From the NCBI GenBank assembly GCA_022353185.1, contig JAKRWB010000129.1:1-27304 (forward strand): 27,304 nucleotides of DNA, written 5' to 3'. Every line of letters begins with the position of its first letter. Positions within the stretch are counted from its first letter, which is position 1. Positions 1-7,443 of the stretch are shown in pieces. A program made the position numbers and the translations under genes. Under the pieces are notes generated by a model that saw only the letters and a list, made by a program, of their open reading frames with translations, was not told where the DNA came from and did no database searches. The DNA is from ANME-2 cluster archaeon (GTDB lineage: Archaea > Halobacteriota > Methanosarcinia > Methanosarcinales > Methanocomedenaceae).

Positions 1-1341
1 CGGTTCGACGGCATGGTAATGATACCCACCTGCGACAAGATTGTCCCGGGTCACCTGATGGCCGCAGGGCGACTTGACATACCGACAGCTGTTGTTACCG
101 GAGGTCCTATGCTGCCCGGGTTCGTGGATGATGAAGAGCGAGACTTGATATCAGTTTTTGAAGGTGTAGGAGAGCGGCAGAACAACAACATAACTGATGA
201 AAAACTCAAGATGCTGGAAGATTATTCATGCTGTGGAGCAGGTTCATGTGCCGGTCTGTTTACCGCAAACACCATGGCCTGCGTCACCGAGGCGCTGGGG
301 CTTAGCCTGCCCGGCTGCGGTACCGCCCATGCCGTGGATGCAAAGAAGTTCAGGCTGGCCAAGGAGACCGGTATGAATATAATGGAACTGGTGGAGAAAG
401 GCGTAACGGCACGCCAGATAGTGACGAAACAGGCCTTTGATAATGCCATCAAGGTTGATATGGCAATCGGAGGCAGTACCAACACAGTCCTGCACTTACC
501 TGCCATAGCCAGGGAGTTCGGCCTGGAATTGCCACTGGAGCGGTTCGATGAGATGAGCCGGACCACACCACACCTTACCAATCTGAGACCGGGAGGTAAC
601 CATTTCCTGCTTGATCTGGAACGGGCCGGCGGCGTCCCTGCTGTCATGCAGCGCCTGGGTGATATGCTCGACCTTGATGCCATGACCATAACAGGCCAGA
701 CATGGGGCCAGAACCTGAGCAATTTCGTAGTAGTGAATCCAAAAACCAATGCTAAAATCATCAAGACCCTGGACAAACCCGCACATCCGGAAGGCGGAAT
801 AGCAATATTAAAAGGCAGCCTGGCCCCTGAAGGGTCGGTCATCAAACAGTCTGCCGTCCATCCTGATATGATGGTTCATTCCGGCCCGGCACGGGTTTTC
901 AATAGTGAAGAAGAGTCCATGCAAGCTATAATGGATGGCAAGATAAAATCTGGCGACGTGGTTGTCATACGTTATGAAGGGCCGAAGGGAGGGCCTGGTA
1001 TGAGGGAGATGCTCTCGCCCACTTCAGCAATAGCCGGTATGGGATTGATCGAATCGGTCGCCCTCATAACAGACGGCAGGTTCTCAGGTGGCACAAGGGG
1101 GCCCTGTATCGGGCACGTGACACCAGAAGCTGCTCAAGGCGGGCCAATTGCACTGGTGCAGGAAGGCGATACTATACAGATAGATATCCCCAACAGGTTA
1201 TTGAACATAGATGTACCGCCCGCTGTGCTTGAAGAACGAAGATCCAGGTGGACTAAACCGGAATCCGAAGTAAAGAAAGGTTACCTAGTAAGATACCAGA
1301 AGTCGGTTGGTACGGCCTCAAGGGGAAGTGTCCTGGAATAA
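1..1341 (+). CDS. ilvD: Dihydroxy-acid dehydratase IlvD, 5' end cut by window
   Basis: Converts 2,3-dihydroxy-isovalerate and 2,3-dihydroxy-3-methylvalerate to the 2-oxo acids in valine and isoleucine synthesis, in the cytoplasm. The reading frame is open from base 1 (R-F-D-G before the first Met), so the true start lies about 100 codons upstream; the family is about 550 residues and 446 codons are seen. Visible hallmarks are TCDKIVPG, which carries an Fe-S cysteine and the Asp-Lys of the Mg site; SCCGAGSCAGLFTANTM with the second conserved cysteine region; and GRFSGGTRGPCIGHV near the C-terminus. The first cluster cysteine lies outside the window. The C-terminus is complete and typical. The next gene is on the same strand but 240 bases away and appears to have its own promoter, so no operon partner is seen downstream. 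Confidence 0.97.
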   Translation, partial: RFDGMVMIPTCDKIVPGHLMAAGRLDIPTAVVTGGPMLPGFVDDEERDLISVFEGVGERQNNNITDEKLKMLEDYSCCGAGSCAGLFTANTMACVTEALGLSLPGCGTAHAVDAKKFRLAKETGMNIMELVEKGVTARQIVTKQAFDNAIKVDMAIGGSTNTVLHLPAIAREFGLELPLERFDEMSRTTPHLTNLRPGGNHFLLDLERAGGVPAVMQRLGDMLDLDAMTITGQTWGQNLSNFVVVNPKTNAKIIKTLDKPAHPEGGIAILKGSLAPEGSVIKQSAVHPDMMVHSGPARVFNSEEESMQAIMDGKIKSGDVVVIRYEGPKGGPGMREMLSPTSAIAGMGLIESVALITDGRFSGGTRGPCIGHVTPEAAQGGPIALVQEGDTIQIDIPNRLLNIDVPPAVLEERRSRWTKPESEVKKGYLVRYQKSVGTASRGSVLE

Positions 1342-1395
1342 CGACACTACCCCGGATATATTTATTCAAAGTTAGTATAATGGTCGGGTATTGAC

Positions 1396-1587
1396 ATGAT
1401 TAATAATTTTCTGGTATGTCTGACAGTCATGGTTCAGGTGCTTTCAAGCGGAGGTAGGGTTGTCCTGATCAACGATACCCACATACCTGTAGATTTCAAC
1501 TATATATACAGGCAAGAGCATTATTTTAGGAACAATCGTGCGGTCCATCCTGCGGGACACATAAGCGGCCGGAGGCACATTTCATGA
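1396..1587 (+). CDS. Doubtful small ORF, 63 residues
   Basis: A TATA-like stretch (ATATATTTATT, 1356-1366) lies about 30 bases ahead of this ATG, and the stop codon overlaps the ATG of the next gene as ATGA. That geometry would suit an almost leaderless first cistron coupled to the OB-fold gene. Against it, the protein resembles nothing I recognise, has no ribosome binding site and has an unremarkable composition. A second TATA-like stretch (CTATATATAC, about 1499-1508) inside it could drive the next gene directly, which would make this a plain leader. Treat as hypothetical. Confidence 0.22.
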   Translation: MINNFLVCLTVMVQVLSSGGRVVLINDTHIPVDFNYIYRQEHYFRNNRAVHPAGHISGRRHIS

Positions 1588-1964
1588 TGCAAAAGGATGA
1601 AAAGATAACCGTCGTCTTGATGGTCATGGCCTTGCTCGTGATAATTATCGCTTATTTTGGTTTCATTGCAGGTGGTTCAGCCCCATCTGAATATTCTGAC
1701 CGCTCAAATGTGGGTGATAGGGTTATACTACATGGTCAGGTGGTAGACAAAAGTGGGACCTTAACGGGAGACCATCTTATTTTGACTATAGATAGCGAAA
1801 AAAGTATTGTTAAGGTGTTCATTAGCAGGAACAATGGTGCGGCAGCAGTCAATAAAGCCGTTAATGTGGCAGATACAGTGGAAATCACAGGTATCCTGGA
1901 TGAATATGAAGGCGAGAAAGAGATTGTGGTGGAACGGCCTGGTGATGTCAGGGTATTACAATAG
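1584..1964 (+). CDS. Membrane-anchored OB-fold-like small protein
   Basis: A 126-residue protein of unknown function. Residues about 8-30 are one hydrophobic membrane anchor after a short charged N-terminus. The rest is a compact beta-rich domain: GDRVILHGQVVDKSG, then LILTIDS, VKVFISR, DTVEITGILDEYEGEKEIVV. This is the look of an OB fold of the tRNA-anti-like type, here probably outside the cytoplasmic membrane. GGAGG at 1571-1575 lies 8 bases before the ATG at 1584; a second ATG follows at once and could also serve. The start overlaps the stop of a doubtful 63-codon ORF. What the OB domain binds cannot be told; a role in DNA or tRNA binding is unlikely if the domain is extracytoplasmic. Confidence 0.75.
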   Translation: MMQKDEKITVVLMVMALLVIIIAYFGFIAGGSAPSEYSDRSNVGDRVILHGQVVDKSGTLTGDHLILTIDSEKSIVKVFISRNNGAAAVNKAVNVADTVEITGILDEYEGEKEIVVERPGDVRVLQ

Positions 1965-2072
1965 CCTGGTCCCCGATATCAATGCCAATTATTATTACCA
2001 AATATCAAGTCAAAACGTAGATGCAAAATATCACAGCTCGCTATAAGAAGAAGTGTGCTGTTGCCTGACGCA

Positions 2073-2222
2073 CTAACTCCAGAGCTTCACCCACTGGTCA
2101 ATTCCGTTGTCTACTCCAGTAACCCTCTGTGCCAGGCAATATCGCGAATATTCCGCGTTGGGGTTGTCTTGTCGATCATCGATAGACTCTGTCAGTAACT
2201 CACGCAAGGACCTATACAACAC
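2073..2222 (-). CDS. Small ORF, 49 residues, GTG start, possibly leaderless
   Basis: An open frame of 49 codons that starts with GTG (2220-2222) just after an in-frame TAA and ends with TAG at 2073-2075. The product is soluble and polar with a plausible globular composition (LYRSLRELLTESIDD at the N-terminus, GVDNGIDQWVKLWS at the C-terminus). A TATA-like TTTATACTTTAAA on the same strand (2240-2252) is centred about 24 bases upstream of the GTG, which would put transcription start at or next to the start codon. No ribosome binding site is present, as expected for a leaderless message. Without it the 330-base gap between the OB-fold gene and the thioredoxin-CcdA gene would be empty. I do not recognise the family; it could also be the remnant of a longer gene. 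Confidence 0.45.
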   Translation of the reverse strand: MLYRSLRELLTESIDDRQDNPNAEYSRYCLAQRVTGVDNGIDQWVKLWS

Positions 2223-2239
2223 GATTACTTATAATTGGA

Positions 2240-2252
2240 TTTAAAGTATAAA
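2240..2252 (-). promoter_or_regulatory. TATA box for the 49-residue ORF
   Basis: TTTATACTTTAAA on the minus strand sits about 24 bases from the GTG at 2222, the spacing expected between an archaeal TATA box and the transcription start. It suggests a leaderless transcript. Confidence 0.4.
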
Positions 2253-2298
2253 AATATTGGCAGTATTAATATAATTAAATCATAACCTGACCAACGGC

Positions 2299-3426
2299 CT
2301 AAATGATGTTCAGGTATATCAAAAGCACAATCAGCAACAGCACTGCCCCGGTCACCAACCGAATCTCGATACGTCTCCTCTCCCTCAACTCATCAACCAG
2401 TTCAGGACTTAGCCCAAACGCCAGCAATATACCAAGTGCCAGCACCGGCAGTACCACACCCAGGTTATACACTGCCAGATACGCCGCGCCCCCGGCAATT
2501 TCCCCCCTGCTTATCAACATATCCAGTATGGCAAAATATACCGCTCCAACACAGGGTGCTTTTATCAATGAGAATAGCCCACCTGCGAGGATAGATATTA
2601 ACAACGTATTTTTACCGCCAATCCCCCTGGCTAAATTAGTGAATGAGCGAGGCGTCTTTAATGATGACCTATCATGTACCTTCATGTAATATGCATCATA
2701 AAAATGCCACAACCCCAATAGTCCAATAATTATTAACAAAAACAGCGTAATGCTTTCCTGTATCTCAGGATGCTGTTTCACAATGCTAAGCAGCCCCATA
2801 CCCACTACCATGTAAACCGCAAATATCCCTACACAGAACCCCACAACTATCGTCACCAGGTCACGTCGGTTTCCCTTTGAAGATAAAGTGATAGATGCCA
2901 TAAAGGCCATCACTGCAAGTAAGCACGGATTAAAGCCTGCAAGCAGGCCCGCAATTAACACCACCATCAAGGATAGTTCAGGCAGCGTTTCATATTCGTC
3001 AACAGGCTGTGATGAGCCATTATCGATCAAAGGAATAGCATTCTCAATACCGTCTACCAACAATGCTTTCAGCAGACTTGTATTGCCATCATAATCAGAG
3101 TACGTGATGAGCATCTGGCGGTTGATAACAATAGCCGGCACAGTGTACACTCCGTACACCTTCATGCGGTCATAGCCTGCGACACCGTCATATTCTGTTA
3201 AAATCTCATATTCGTACACTGTCACGTTAGCGTATTGATTAGCAACCTCGTTCAGAACCGGAGAAGTCCGGGCACATTTGGAGCAGCCAACCTCATAGAA
3301 ATACTCAATCTCGATTATATCGGGCTGCCCGGCTGAAGGAGCTATGAATAAAATCAGGAACAATAATATAACGATAATAGCCAAGCTACTAATGGCATAC
3401 TGTTGATGCACAGGTTTGTTTGTCAT
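2299..3426 (-). CDS. Thioredoxin-like domain fused to CcdA-type thiol transporter
   Basis: A 375-residue fusion that passes reducing equivalents across the cytoplasmic membrane. Residues about 11-33 are a hydrophobic signal or anchor. Residues about 36-130 are a thioredoxin-like domain with GCSKC (C48, C51) and the cis-proline loop TVPAIV (P97), which should face the outside. From about 152 the protein is a multi-span CcdA/DsbD-beta-like domain with the two expected redox cysteines in GFNPCLLAVM (C168) and KAPCVGAVY (C292). The gene overlaps the preceding membrane-anchored Cys protein by 38 bases, so the two are surely co-expressed. In CcdA systems the electron source is cytoplasmic thioredoxin and the targets are cytochrome c apoproteins or periplasmic disulfides; which applies here is not shown. 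Confidence 0.88.
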   Translation of the reverse strand: MTNKPVHQQYAISSLAIIVILLFLILFIAPSAGQPDIIEIEYFYEVGCSKCARTSPVLNEVANQYANVTVYEYEILTEYDGVAGYDRMKVYGVYTVPAIVINRQMLITYSDYDGNTSLLKALLVDGIENAIPLIDNGSSQPVDEYETLPELSLMVVLIAGLLAGFNPCLLAVMAFMASITLSSKGNRRDLVTIVVGFCVGIFAVYMVVGMGLLSIVKQHPEIQESITLFLLIIIGLLGLWHFYDAYYMKVHDRSSLKTPRSFTNLARGIGGKNTLLISILAGGLFSLIKAPCVGAVYFAILDMLISRGEIAGGAAYLAVYNLGVVLPVLALGILLAFGLSPELVDELRERRRIEIRLVTGAVLLLIVLLIYLNII

Positions 3427-3856
3427 ACAGGCTCTCCATTACTTGACCGGTTGTCAGGTTCATAAGTTCCCCTGTGTCAGTGGAAACATACCCTTCAACC
3501 ACAAACAGGTCCTTTACAGTACCGCAAGAACAGGTCCGCTCCAGCATCTCTACCTTCCAGTAAGGCTTATCTTCCTGTATTATGCTGCCGTTCAAAGCAT
3601 ATAGCGAGTCATGTACCAATGTAGTTTTCACGACCCGCCATTCAGGTTTATTGAAATGTTCAGATAAATATTGTTGTGCAACAGGATCCTGTGCCACAAT
3701 TCCCACAGCCTGCTGACTATCCACTTTCAAGTATAACCCATCATCTGCATCATGTTGCCCGGAGAACATCACAAAAACCGTTGCTGTAACAATGATACAA
3801 ACCAGTAAAAGTATGGCCAGTATAGATAATGTCCCGGATTTTCCTTTAAGATTCAT
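3389..3856 (-). CDS. Membrane-anchored extracytoplasmic protein with Cys pairs
   Basis: A 155-residue protein with a hydrophobic segment at about residues 8-31 and a soluble outer domain. The domain has a PepSY-like flavour (YWKVEMLERTCSCGTVKDLFVVEGYVSTDTGEL) with C109-x-C111, and a C-terminal pair C149/C154 (CASTVC). Its stop lies 38 bases inside the thioredoxin-CcdA gene and its ATG overlaps the nucleoside-kinase stop as ATGA, so it is in one operon with both. The best guess is a substrate or partner of the thioredoxin-CcdA fusion, because both sit on the outer face and both carry redox-type cysteines. The PepSY resemblance is by eye and not certain. Confidence 0.7.
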   Translation of the reverse strand: MNLKGKSGTLSILAILLLVCIIVTATVFVMFSGQHDADDGLYLKVDSQQAVGIVAQDPVAQQYLSEHFNKPEWRVVKTTLVHDSLYALNGSIIQEDKPYWKVEMLERTCSCGTVKDLFVVEGYVSTDTGELMNLTTGQVMESLYDKQTCASTVCH

Positions 3857-4746
3857 AGCTCAAAATCCTTGTAATATTTATTAAACCTTTGCCGCACCTG
3901 TTCCCAGGTGGGAAGGTTTGTCTGGCATCCCACTTTCTCAACCACAAAGGATGCAGTCGTAGACCCTACCCGGCCGCATACTTCCAGCGGATACCCTCTG
4001 GTATATGCCAGCAAAAAACCTGCACGATGAGCATCGCCGGCACCTGTTGGGTCTAATGCTTCAACCTGAATGGCCGGAATGAATATCCGCTCACCATCCC
4101 TGTATATTTCGCTGCCATCCTTATCCAGTGTAACCACTACTATCCCTATTTCCTCTTCCAGTTCTTCCCGGCTGCAGCCCGTCATCCGGACCAGCCGCTC
4201 AATCTCATGACGGTTGGTGAACAGAATATCAGTATGTGTCAGTATGGTCTCAAGACATTCTTTTGAATATATCACCAGGTCCTGCCCGGGGTCAAATGAA
4301 ACAAAATCCGCACGCTTTGCGGCCCGGCTATTAAACACGGGGTCAGCCGTGGCCAGGTGGACAAAATCAAGGTGGGGGGGTTCCAGTTCAGGGAAATACT
4401 TTGATGCCCCCCAGTAAAAATAGGTTGTCTGGTTGTGGTCCTTATCTGTATATATGAATGCTGATGCTGTCTTCTCACCCTCCATCCTGAACATAAGACT
4501 GGTATCCACTCCCAGGCTTTCCAGGTGCTGGCAGTATTCCGAACCCTTAAATTCACCGCCGACCGGGGAAATCAACTGGCTACTGCCGCCCAGATGGGCT
4601 ATTCCGGCTGCGATATTTGCAGCACCGCCCCCGTAGTAGATATGGTAATCGTTTATTGGGGCGGAAGAATTAGGTTGCGGGAAATTTGTTACATCAAACA
4701 GGTGGTCCAGTGCAGTATGACCCACTATCGAAATTGTTTTGTCCAA
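3853..4746 (-). CDS. PfkB-family nucleoside kinase (MJ0406-like)
   Basis: An ATP-dependent ribokinase-family enzyme of 297 residues. N-terminal VGHTALDHLFDV, the glycine patch GGGAANIAAG (39-48), WGASKYF, FDPGQDL and DPTGAGDAHRAGF (catalytic base D238 in the anion-hole motif) follow the order and wording I know from the Methanocaldococcus jannaschii nucleoside kinase MJ0406, which phosphorylates inosine, guanosine and cytidine. The C-terminal GCQTNLPTWEQV also matches. It therefore probably salvages nucleosides rather than sugars. It overlaps the next gene by 4 bases (ATGA) and follows DUF555 after 22 bases. Substrate range is inferred from resemblance only. Confidence 0.88.
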   Translation of the reverse strand: MDKTISIVGHTALDHLFDVTNFPQPNSSAPINDYHIYYGGGAANIAAGIAHLGGSSQLISPVGGEFKGSEYCQHLESLGVDTSLMFRMEGEKTASAFIYTDKDHNQTTYFYWGASKYFPELEPPHLDFVHLATADPVFNSRAAKRADFVSFDPGQDLVIYSKECLETILTHTDILFTNRHEIERLVRMTGCSREELEEEIGIVVVTLDKDGSEIYRDGERIFIPAIQVEALDPTGAGDAHRAGFLLAYTRGYPLEVCGRVGSTTASFVVEKVGCQTNLPTWEQVRQRFNKYYKDFEL

Positions 4747-4768
4747 GTAAAATACCCCAAAATCAGTA

Positions 4769-5125
4769 TTACTCTTCTACATGTTCCAGTTCAATGACCT
4801 CTACCACATTGAGAGGAATATTCTTCAAGGCTTTTCCAATGACCGACTTCGCGATTCTTGCAGCATGCTCTTCATTCTCAGCATCAAACACCTTCATTTC
4901 CAGTGCCAGACCCACCAATGCAGTATTTGCAGCCATGAACACACTGTCAAAAGGTTCCCTGCAAGCCGGACATTGTGTGCTCCCAACATCTATCTCCACA
5001 TATTCCAGATCAGGATTCAATCGTTTTCCTGCTTCAGCTACAGCCACACCCATGGCATCATCAACAGTATTAATATCTTTTACCAACCAGGCCGCTTCAA
5101 GAGTTACTCTGTAATTATTCAACAT
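4769..5125 (-). CDS. UPF0212 / DUF555 protein
   Basis: A 118-residue archaeal conserved protein of unknown function. Recognised by the N-terminal NNYRVTLEAAWLVKDI, the CPAC motif (C52, C55) in GSTQCPACREPFDSVF, and the alanine-rich helix with ALVGLALEMKVFDAENEEHA. The single CxxC could bind half a zinc site in a dimer or be redox-active; this is not known. It lies between DUF357 and the nucleoside kinase on the same strand with short gaps (70 and 22 bases), so it is probably in the same transcript as the end of the lipoate cluster, but no function follows from that. Confidence 0.9.
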   Translation of the reverse strand: MLNNYRVTLEAAWLVKDINTVDDAMGVAVAEAGKRLNPDLEYVEIDVGSTQCPACREPFDSVFMAANTALVGLALEMKVFDAENEEHAARIAKSVIGKALKNIPLNVVEVIELEHVEE

Positions 5126-5195
5126 CCAACATCTATCCTCACATTTATTTTATACTTATCAAATTAACTGTTTCCAATCACTTTTTGCCATAAGA

Positions 5196-5486
5196 TTATA
5201 TGGCAAATAATTTAGCTTCACTTACCGTAAATACTCCCAATCTCACCCCTGCATCCAGCCAGGCATGACCATAACTGAAGCATACAAGGGCATTTACCAG
5301 GTCTTCTTTTTCCACAAAATGTACGCCGTCATTGAAATATGACCGCGCCATATTGAGATAATCATCAGCCACACCAGCCAGATAGGACTTTTCACCAATC
5401 GATATCTCAATATCTTCCAGGGCACCTTCAAGCATGACCCTGTATCGTTTTGTCTTTTCATCAAGATTGGCAGGTTGTGGCTGCAT
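5196..5486 (-). CDS. DUF357 protein
   Basis: A 96-residue all-helical archaeal protein. DEKTKRYRVMLEGAL at the N-terminus, ARSYFNDGVHFVEKEDLVNAL and FSYGHAWLDAGVRLGVF in the C-terminal half are the hallmarks of DUF357. Function unknown. It begins 63 bases after the stop of a GcvH-like carrier on the same strand and could be co-transcribed with it; in the absence of any cofactor motif I would treat the neighbourhood as a weak hint only. Confidence 0.88.
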   Translation of the reverse strand: MQPQPANLDEKTKRYRVMLEGALEDIEISIGEKSYLAGVADDYLNMARSYFNDGVHFVEKEDLVNALVCFSYGHAWLDAGVRLGVFTVSEAKLFAI

Positions 5487-5549
5487 CAGTGTAGTTTTGT
5501 CGGGAAATTACGTAAATGTTGTTATAAAACCTGCATTAAAGAGGATATT

Positions 5550-5972
5550 TCAACCCCTCTCTTCCAGATCCTTGGTAAACCATTCTACCAAACCATCGCC
5601 ATGGTACAATCCAGCCAGATCAGCTTCAAGGTTTGAAGGTTCCACCTTGATCATCCAGCCTTCACCATACGGATCATCTGCCAGCAATTCCAGATTGTCT
5701 TCAATCTCAGAGTTGACTTCGATTATTTTGCCTGATGTGAGCATGATCAGCCCGCCGACCCATTTGGCTGACTCCATCGAACCGAAGGCTTCCCCTGCCT
5801 TAAACTCATCATCTTCCAGAGGTAGGTCGATAAATTCAATCTCACCCACTGCAGTGCCGCCATATGCATCTATACCCATGGTCACAGTACCGTCGTCCTC
5901 TACCCGGGCCCAGGTGTGGTCCTTGGTATAGTACAGTTCATCAGGCATTTCATATCCTTCAATTTCTACCAT
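5550..5972 (-). CDS. GcvH-like lipoyl carrier protein 1
   Basis: A 140-residue lipoyl-domain protein of the glycine-cleavage H / LbpA superfamily. LYYTKDHTWARVEDDGTVTMGI, VGEIEFIDLP and GEAFGSMESAKWVGG match the fold, with the lipoylatable lysine at K70 in ESAKWVGG. The tail is negatively charged and longer than needed. I chose the ATG at 5972 rather than the TTG at 5987 because GGAGTG lies 7 bases before the ATG. It is the last of the lipoate cluster and follows carrier 2 after 152 bases. No gcvT or gcvP is present here, so it need not be part of glycine cleavage; a carrier for an unlinked enzyme complex, as LbpA is for sHdr, is an alternative. Confidence 0.9.
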   Translation of the reverse strand: MVEIEGYEMPDELYYTKDHTWARVEDDGTVTMGIDAYGGTAVGEIEFIDLPLEDDEFKAGEAFGSMESAKWVGGLIMLTSGKIIEVNSEIEDNLELLADDPYGEGWMIKVEPSNLEADLAGLYHGDGLVEWFTKDLEERG

Positions 5973-6124
5973 TTTAATCCACTCCAAAATTTATTAGACT
6001 TAATTTAGATTTCAACTGGAATCTCTTGTATTTCAATCTTTGTGATATATTTTATCATCAGTAAAACTTTTCAGGCATATTTGTATATCTGTTTATCTGT
6101 TTTGCCATTTTCATTTCATCCTTC

Positions 6125-6544
6125 TCAATAGCCTGCATATCTCTCACGTTCTTTCTTTATCAATTTGCCATAGTAACTGCAGGCCGCTTCCACATCCATC
6201 AGGTTGTTGCGGTCTATCTCTCCCTTGACCTTGACCATCCAAACCTTGTAAGGGTCGTCATTTATCTGGTTGGGATTATCCCAAAGCACATCATTCACCT
6301 CTTCCACCACACAATCAAATGGTAGGGATATCTGGCTCACAGCCTTGATGGTCTCATAAGCTATGAGCAGGTCATGGGCACGCACAGTTTCTCCCTCATC
6401 GGGCAGGTCAATATGCACTATCTCCTTGGACAGGCTCTGGCCCAGCTGGGTTATCCCAATTGTCAGTGATTCACCTTCCAGCAACCATACATGGTTCTTT
6501 ATATACAGTCTATTTTCAGGAAACTCAAATTCTTCTACCTGCAT
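6125..6544 (-). CDS. GcvH-like lipoyl carrier protein 2
   Basis: A 139-residue lipoyl-domain protein, clearly related to but strongly diverged from the neighbouring carrier. RLYIKNHVWLLEGESLTIGI, LSKEIVHIDLPDEGETV and AYETIKAVSQISLPF give the fold, with the lipoylatable lysine at K67 in ETIKAVS, closer to the canonical GcvH motif than carrier 1. The C-terminus is basic (KKERERYAGY), in contrast to the acidic tail of carrier 1. Its first 10 bases overlap the end of the M23-like gene, so it belongs to the lipoate operon. Two carriers with opposite tail charge suggest different partner enzymes. Confidence 0.9.
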   Translation of the reverse strand: MQVEEFEFPENRLYIKNHVWLLEGESLTIGITQLGQSLSKEIVHIDLPDEGETVRAHDLLIAYETIKAVSQISLPFDCVVEEVNDVLWDNPNQINDDPYKVWMVKVKGEIDRNNLMDVEAACSYYGKLIKKERERYAGY

Positions 6545-7443
6545 TTCGCAATTTCACCTCTTCGCTCCTCGCATAATGATAATCTGATTATCACATCATC
6601 TCCCTCATTAAAAAGTTTCTGGCCGTACTGTTTTGGTATCACTTTGATGGTAGGAACCGAATAGGACAATGAGAATGCAAGTGCCCGACAGTCCACATGC
6701 CCGTCTGCCAGTACTTCGGCCCGTACCTTGCCAGTTGAAACCATATACCGGTTACCCTCCACCCTCATAACCTCACAAGGGGGTTTTGGTCCTACAAGAC
6801 CGAAATAATCAATATCATCCACCTGCGCCATCGGTACCAGACCGTCCAGCAGACAGCCTCCGAGCCTGTAGCCCTTTACTGTCTGCCCATCGTAACCACC
6901 CCTGAGCAAGGCAAATCTCTCATCTGAAAATGCTACCTTGCATTGTATGGTGGATTCCAATGAAGTATCGGTACTGGAAAATTCGAAGCATAATTTGAGC
7001 GGATTATGGTTACTGGCACGGATATAATCTCCTTGCTGTCTGACTTCCACATGCAGGGGGGGTTCATTCCAGAAATAGAAATAGCCATTATGTACCAGGA
7101 TACCCAGCGGGTCACCTGCAGATATTGTATCCCCTACCTTCACGGTAGGCTTCACATGTAGAATCTTGACCACGCTGTCCCCCTGCCTTATGGCTGTGAT
7201 ATATTCCTTGAAGTCACGGGACTTAAACGGTGTGGGGGTCAGATATTCCCTGATGTCTATCACTGTACCGTCCACTGGCGATGGCGCCGTATCTCCGAAC
7301 CCCCCGCCTGGATAGATATCCACGGCACTTAAGGTGGTGTGGGCGGCAAAAGGGCTCTTCATGAACGAAAATTTGCCGTTCACAGGGGCAAAGATTGTAA
7401 CTCCCCTGCACTGTGCCACCGGTTCAAGGGACGGCTGCGGCAT
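6535..7443 (-). CDS. M23-peptidase-like protein in lipoate cluster
   Basis: A 302-residue protein without signal peptide or membrane segment. The N-terminal half reads like the duplicated hybrid motif of M23 metallopeptidases: AAHTTLSAVDIYPGG (H35, D42), APSPVDGTVIDI, VKILHVKPTVKVGDTISAGDPLG (H96) and PPLHVEV (H131). H35, D42 and H131 would be the zinc ligands, though the H-to-D spacing is longer than the usual HxGxD; the first His of the usual HLH is Pro129. The part after about 150 is beta-rich and unfamiliar. The ATG follows the radical SAM stop directly and the end overlaps carrier 2 by 10 bases, so it is embedded in the lipoate operon. An intracellular role on lipoylated proteins (for example a delipoylase) or a non-enzymatic scaffold is inference only. 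Confidence 0.72.
   Translation of the reverse strand: MPQPSLEPVAQCRGVTIFAPVNGKFSFMKSPFAAHTTLSAVDIYPGGGFGDTAPSPVDGTVIDIREYLTPTPFKSRDFKEYITAIRQGDSVVKILHVKPTVKVGDTISAGDPLGILVHNGYFYFWNEPPLHVEVRQQGDYIRASNHNPLKLCFEFSSTDTSLESTIQCKVAFSDERFALLRGGYDGQTVKGYRLGGCLLDGLVPMAQVDDIDYFGLVGPKPPCEVMRVEGNRYMVSTGKVRAEVLADGHVDCRALAFSLSYSVPTIKVIPKQYGQKLFNEGDDVIIRLSLCEERRGEIAKCR

Noticed and set aside
222..845. Long frame on the minus strand inside ilvD
   Set aside because: The plus-strand frame encodes unmistakable IlvD; the opposite frame is a shadow of it.
5550..6544. Annotating the carriers simply as GcvH of glycine cleavage
   Set aside because: No gcvT or gcvP in the window and two divergent copies in a lipoate operon; the wider term lipoyl carrier is safer.
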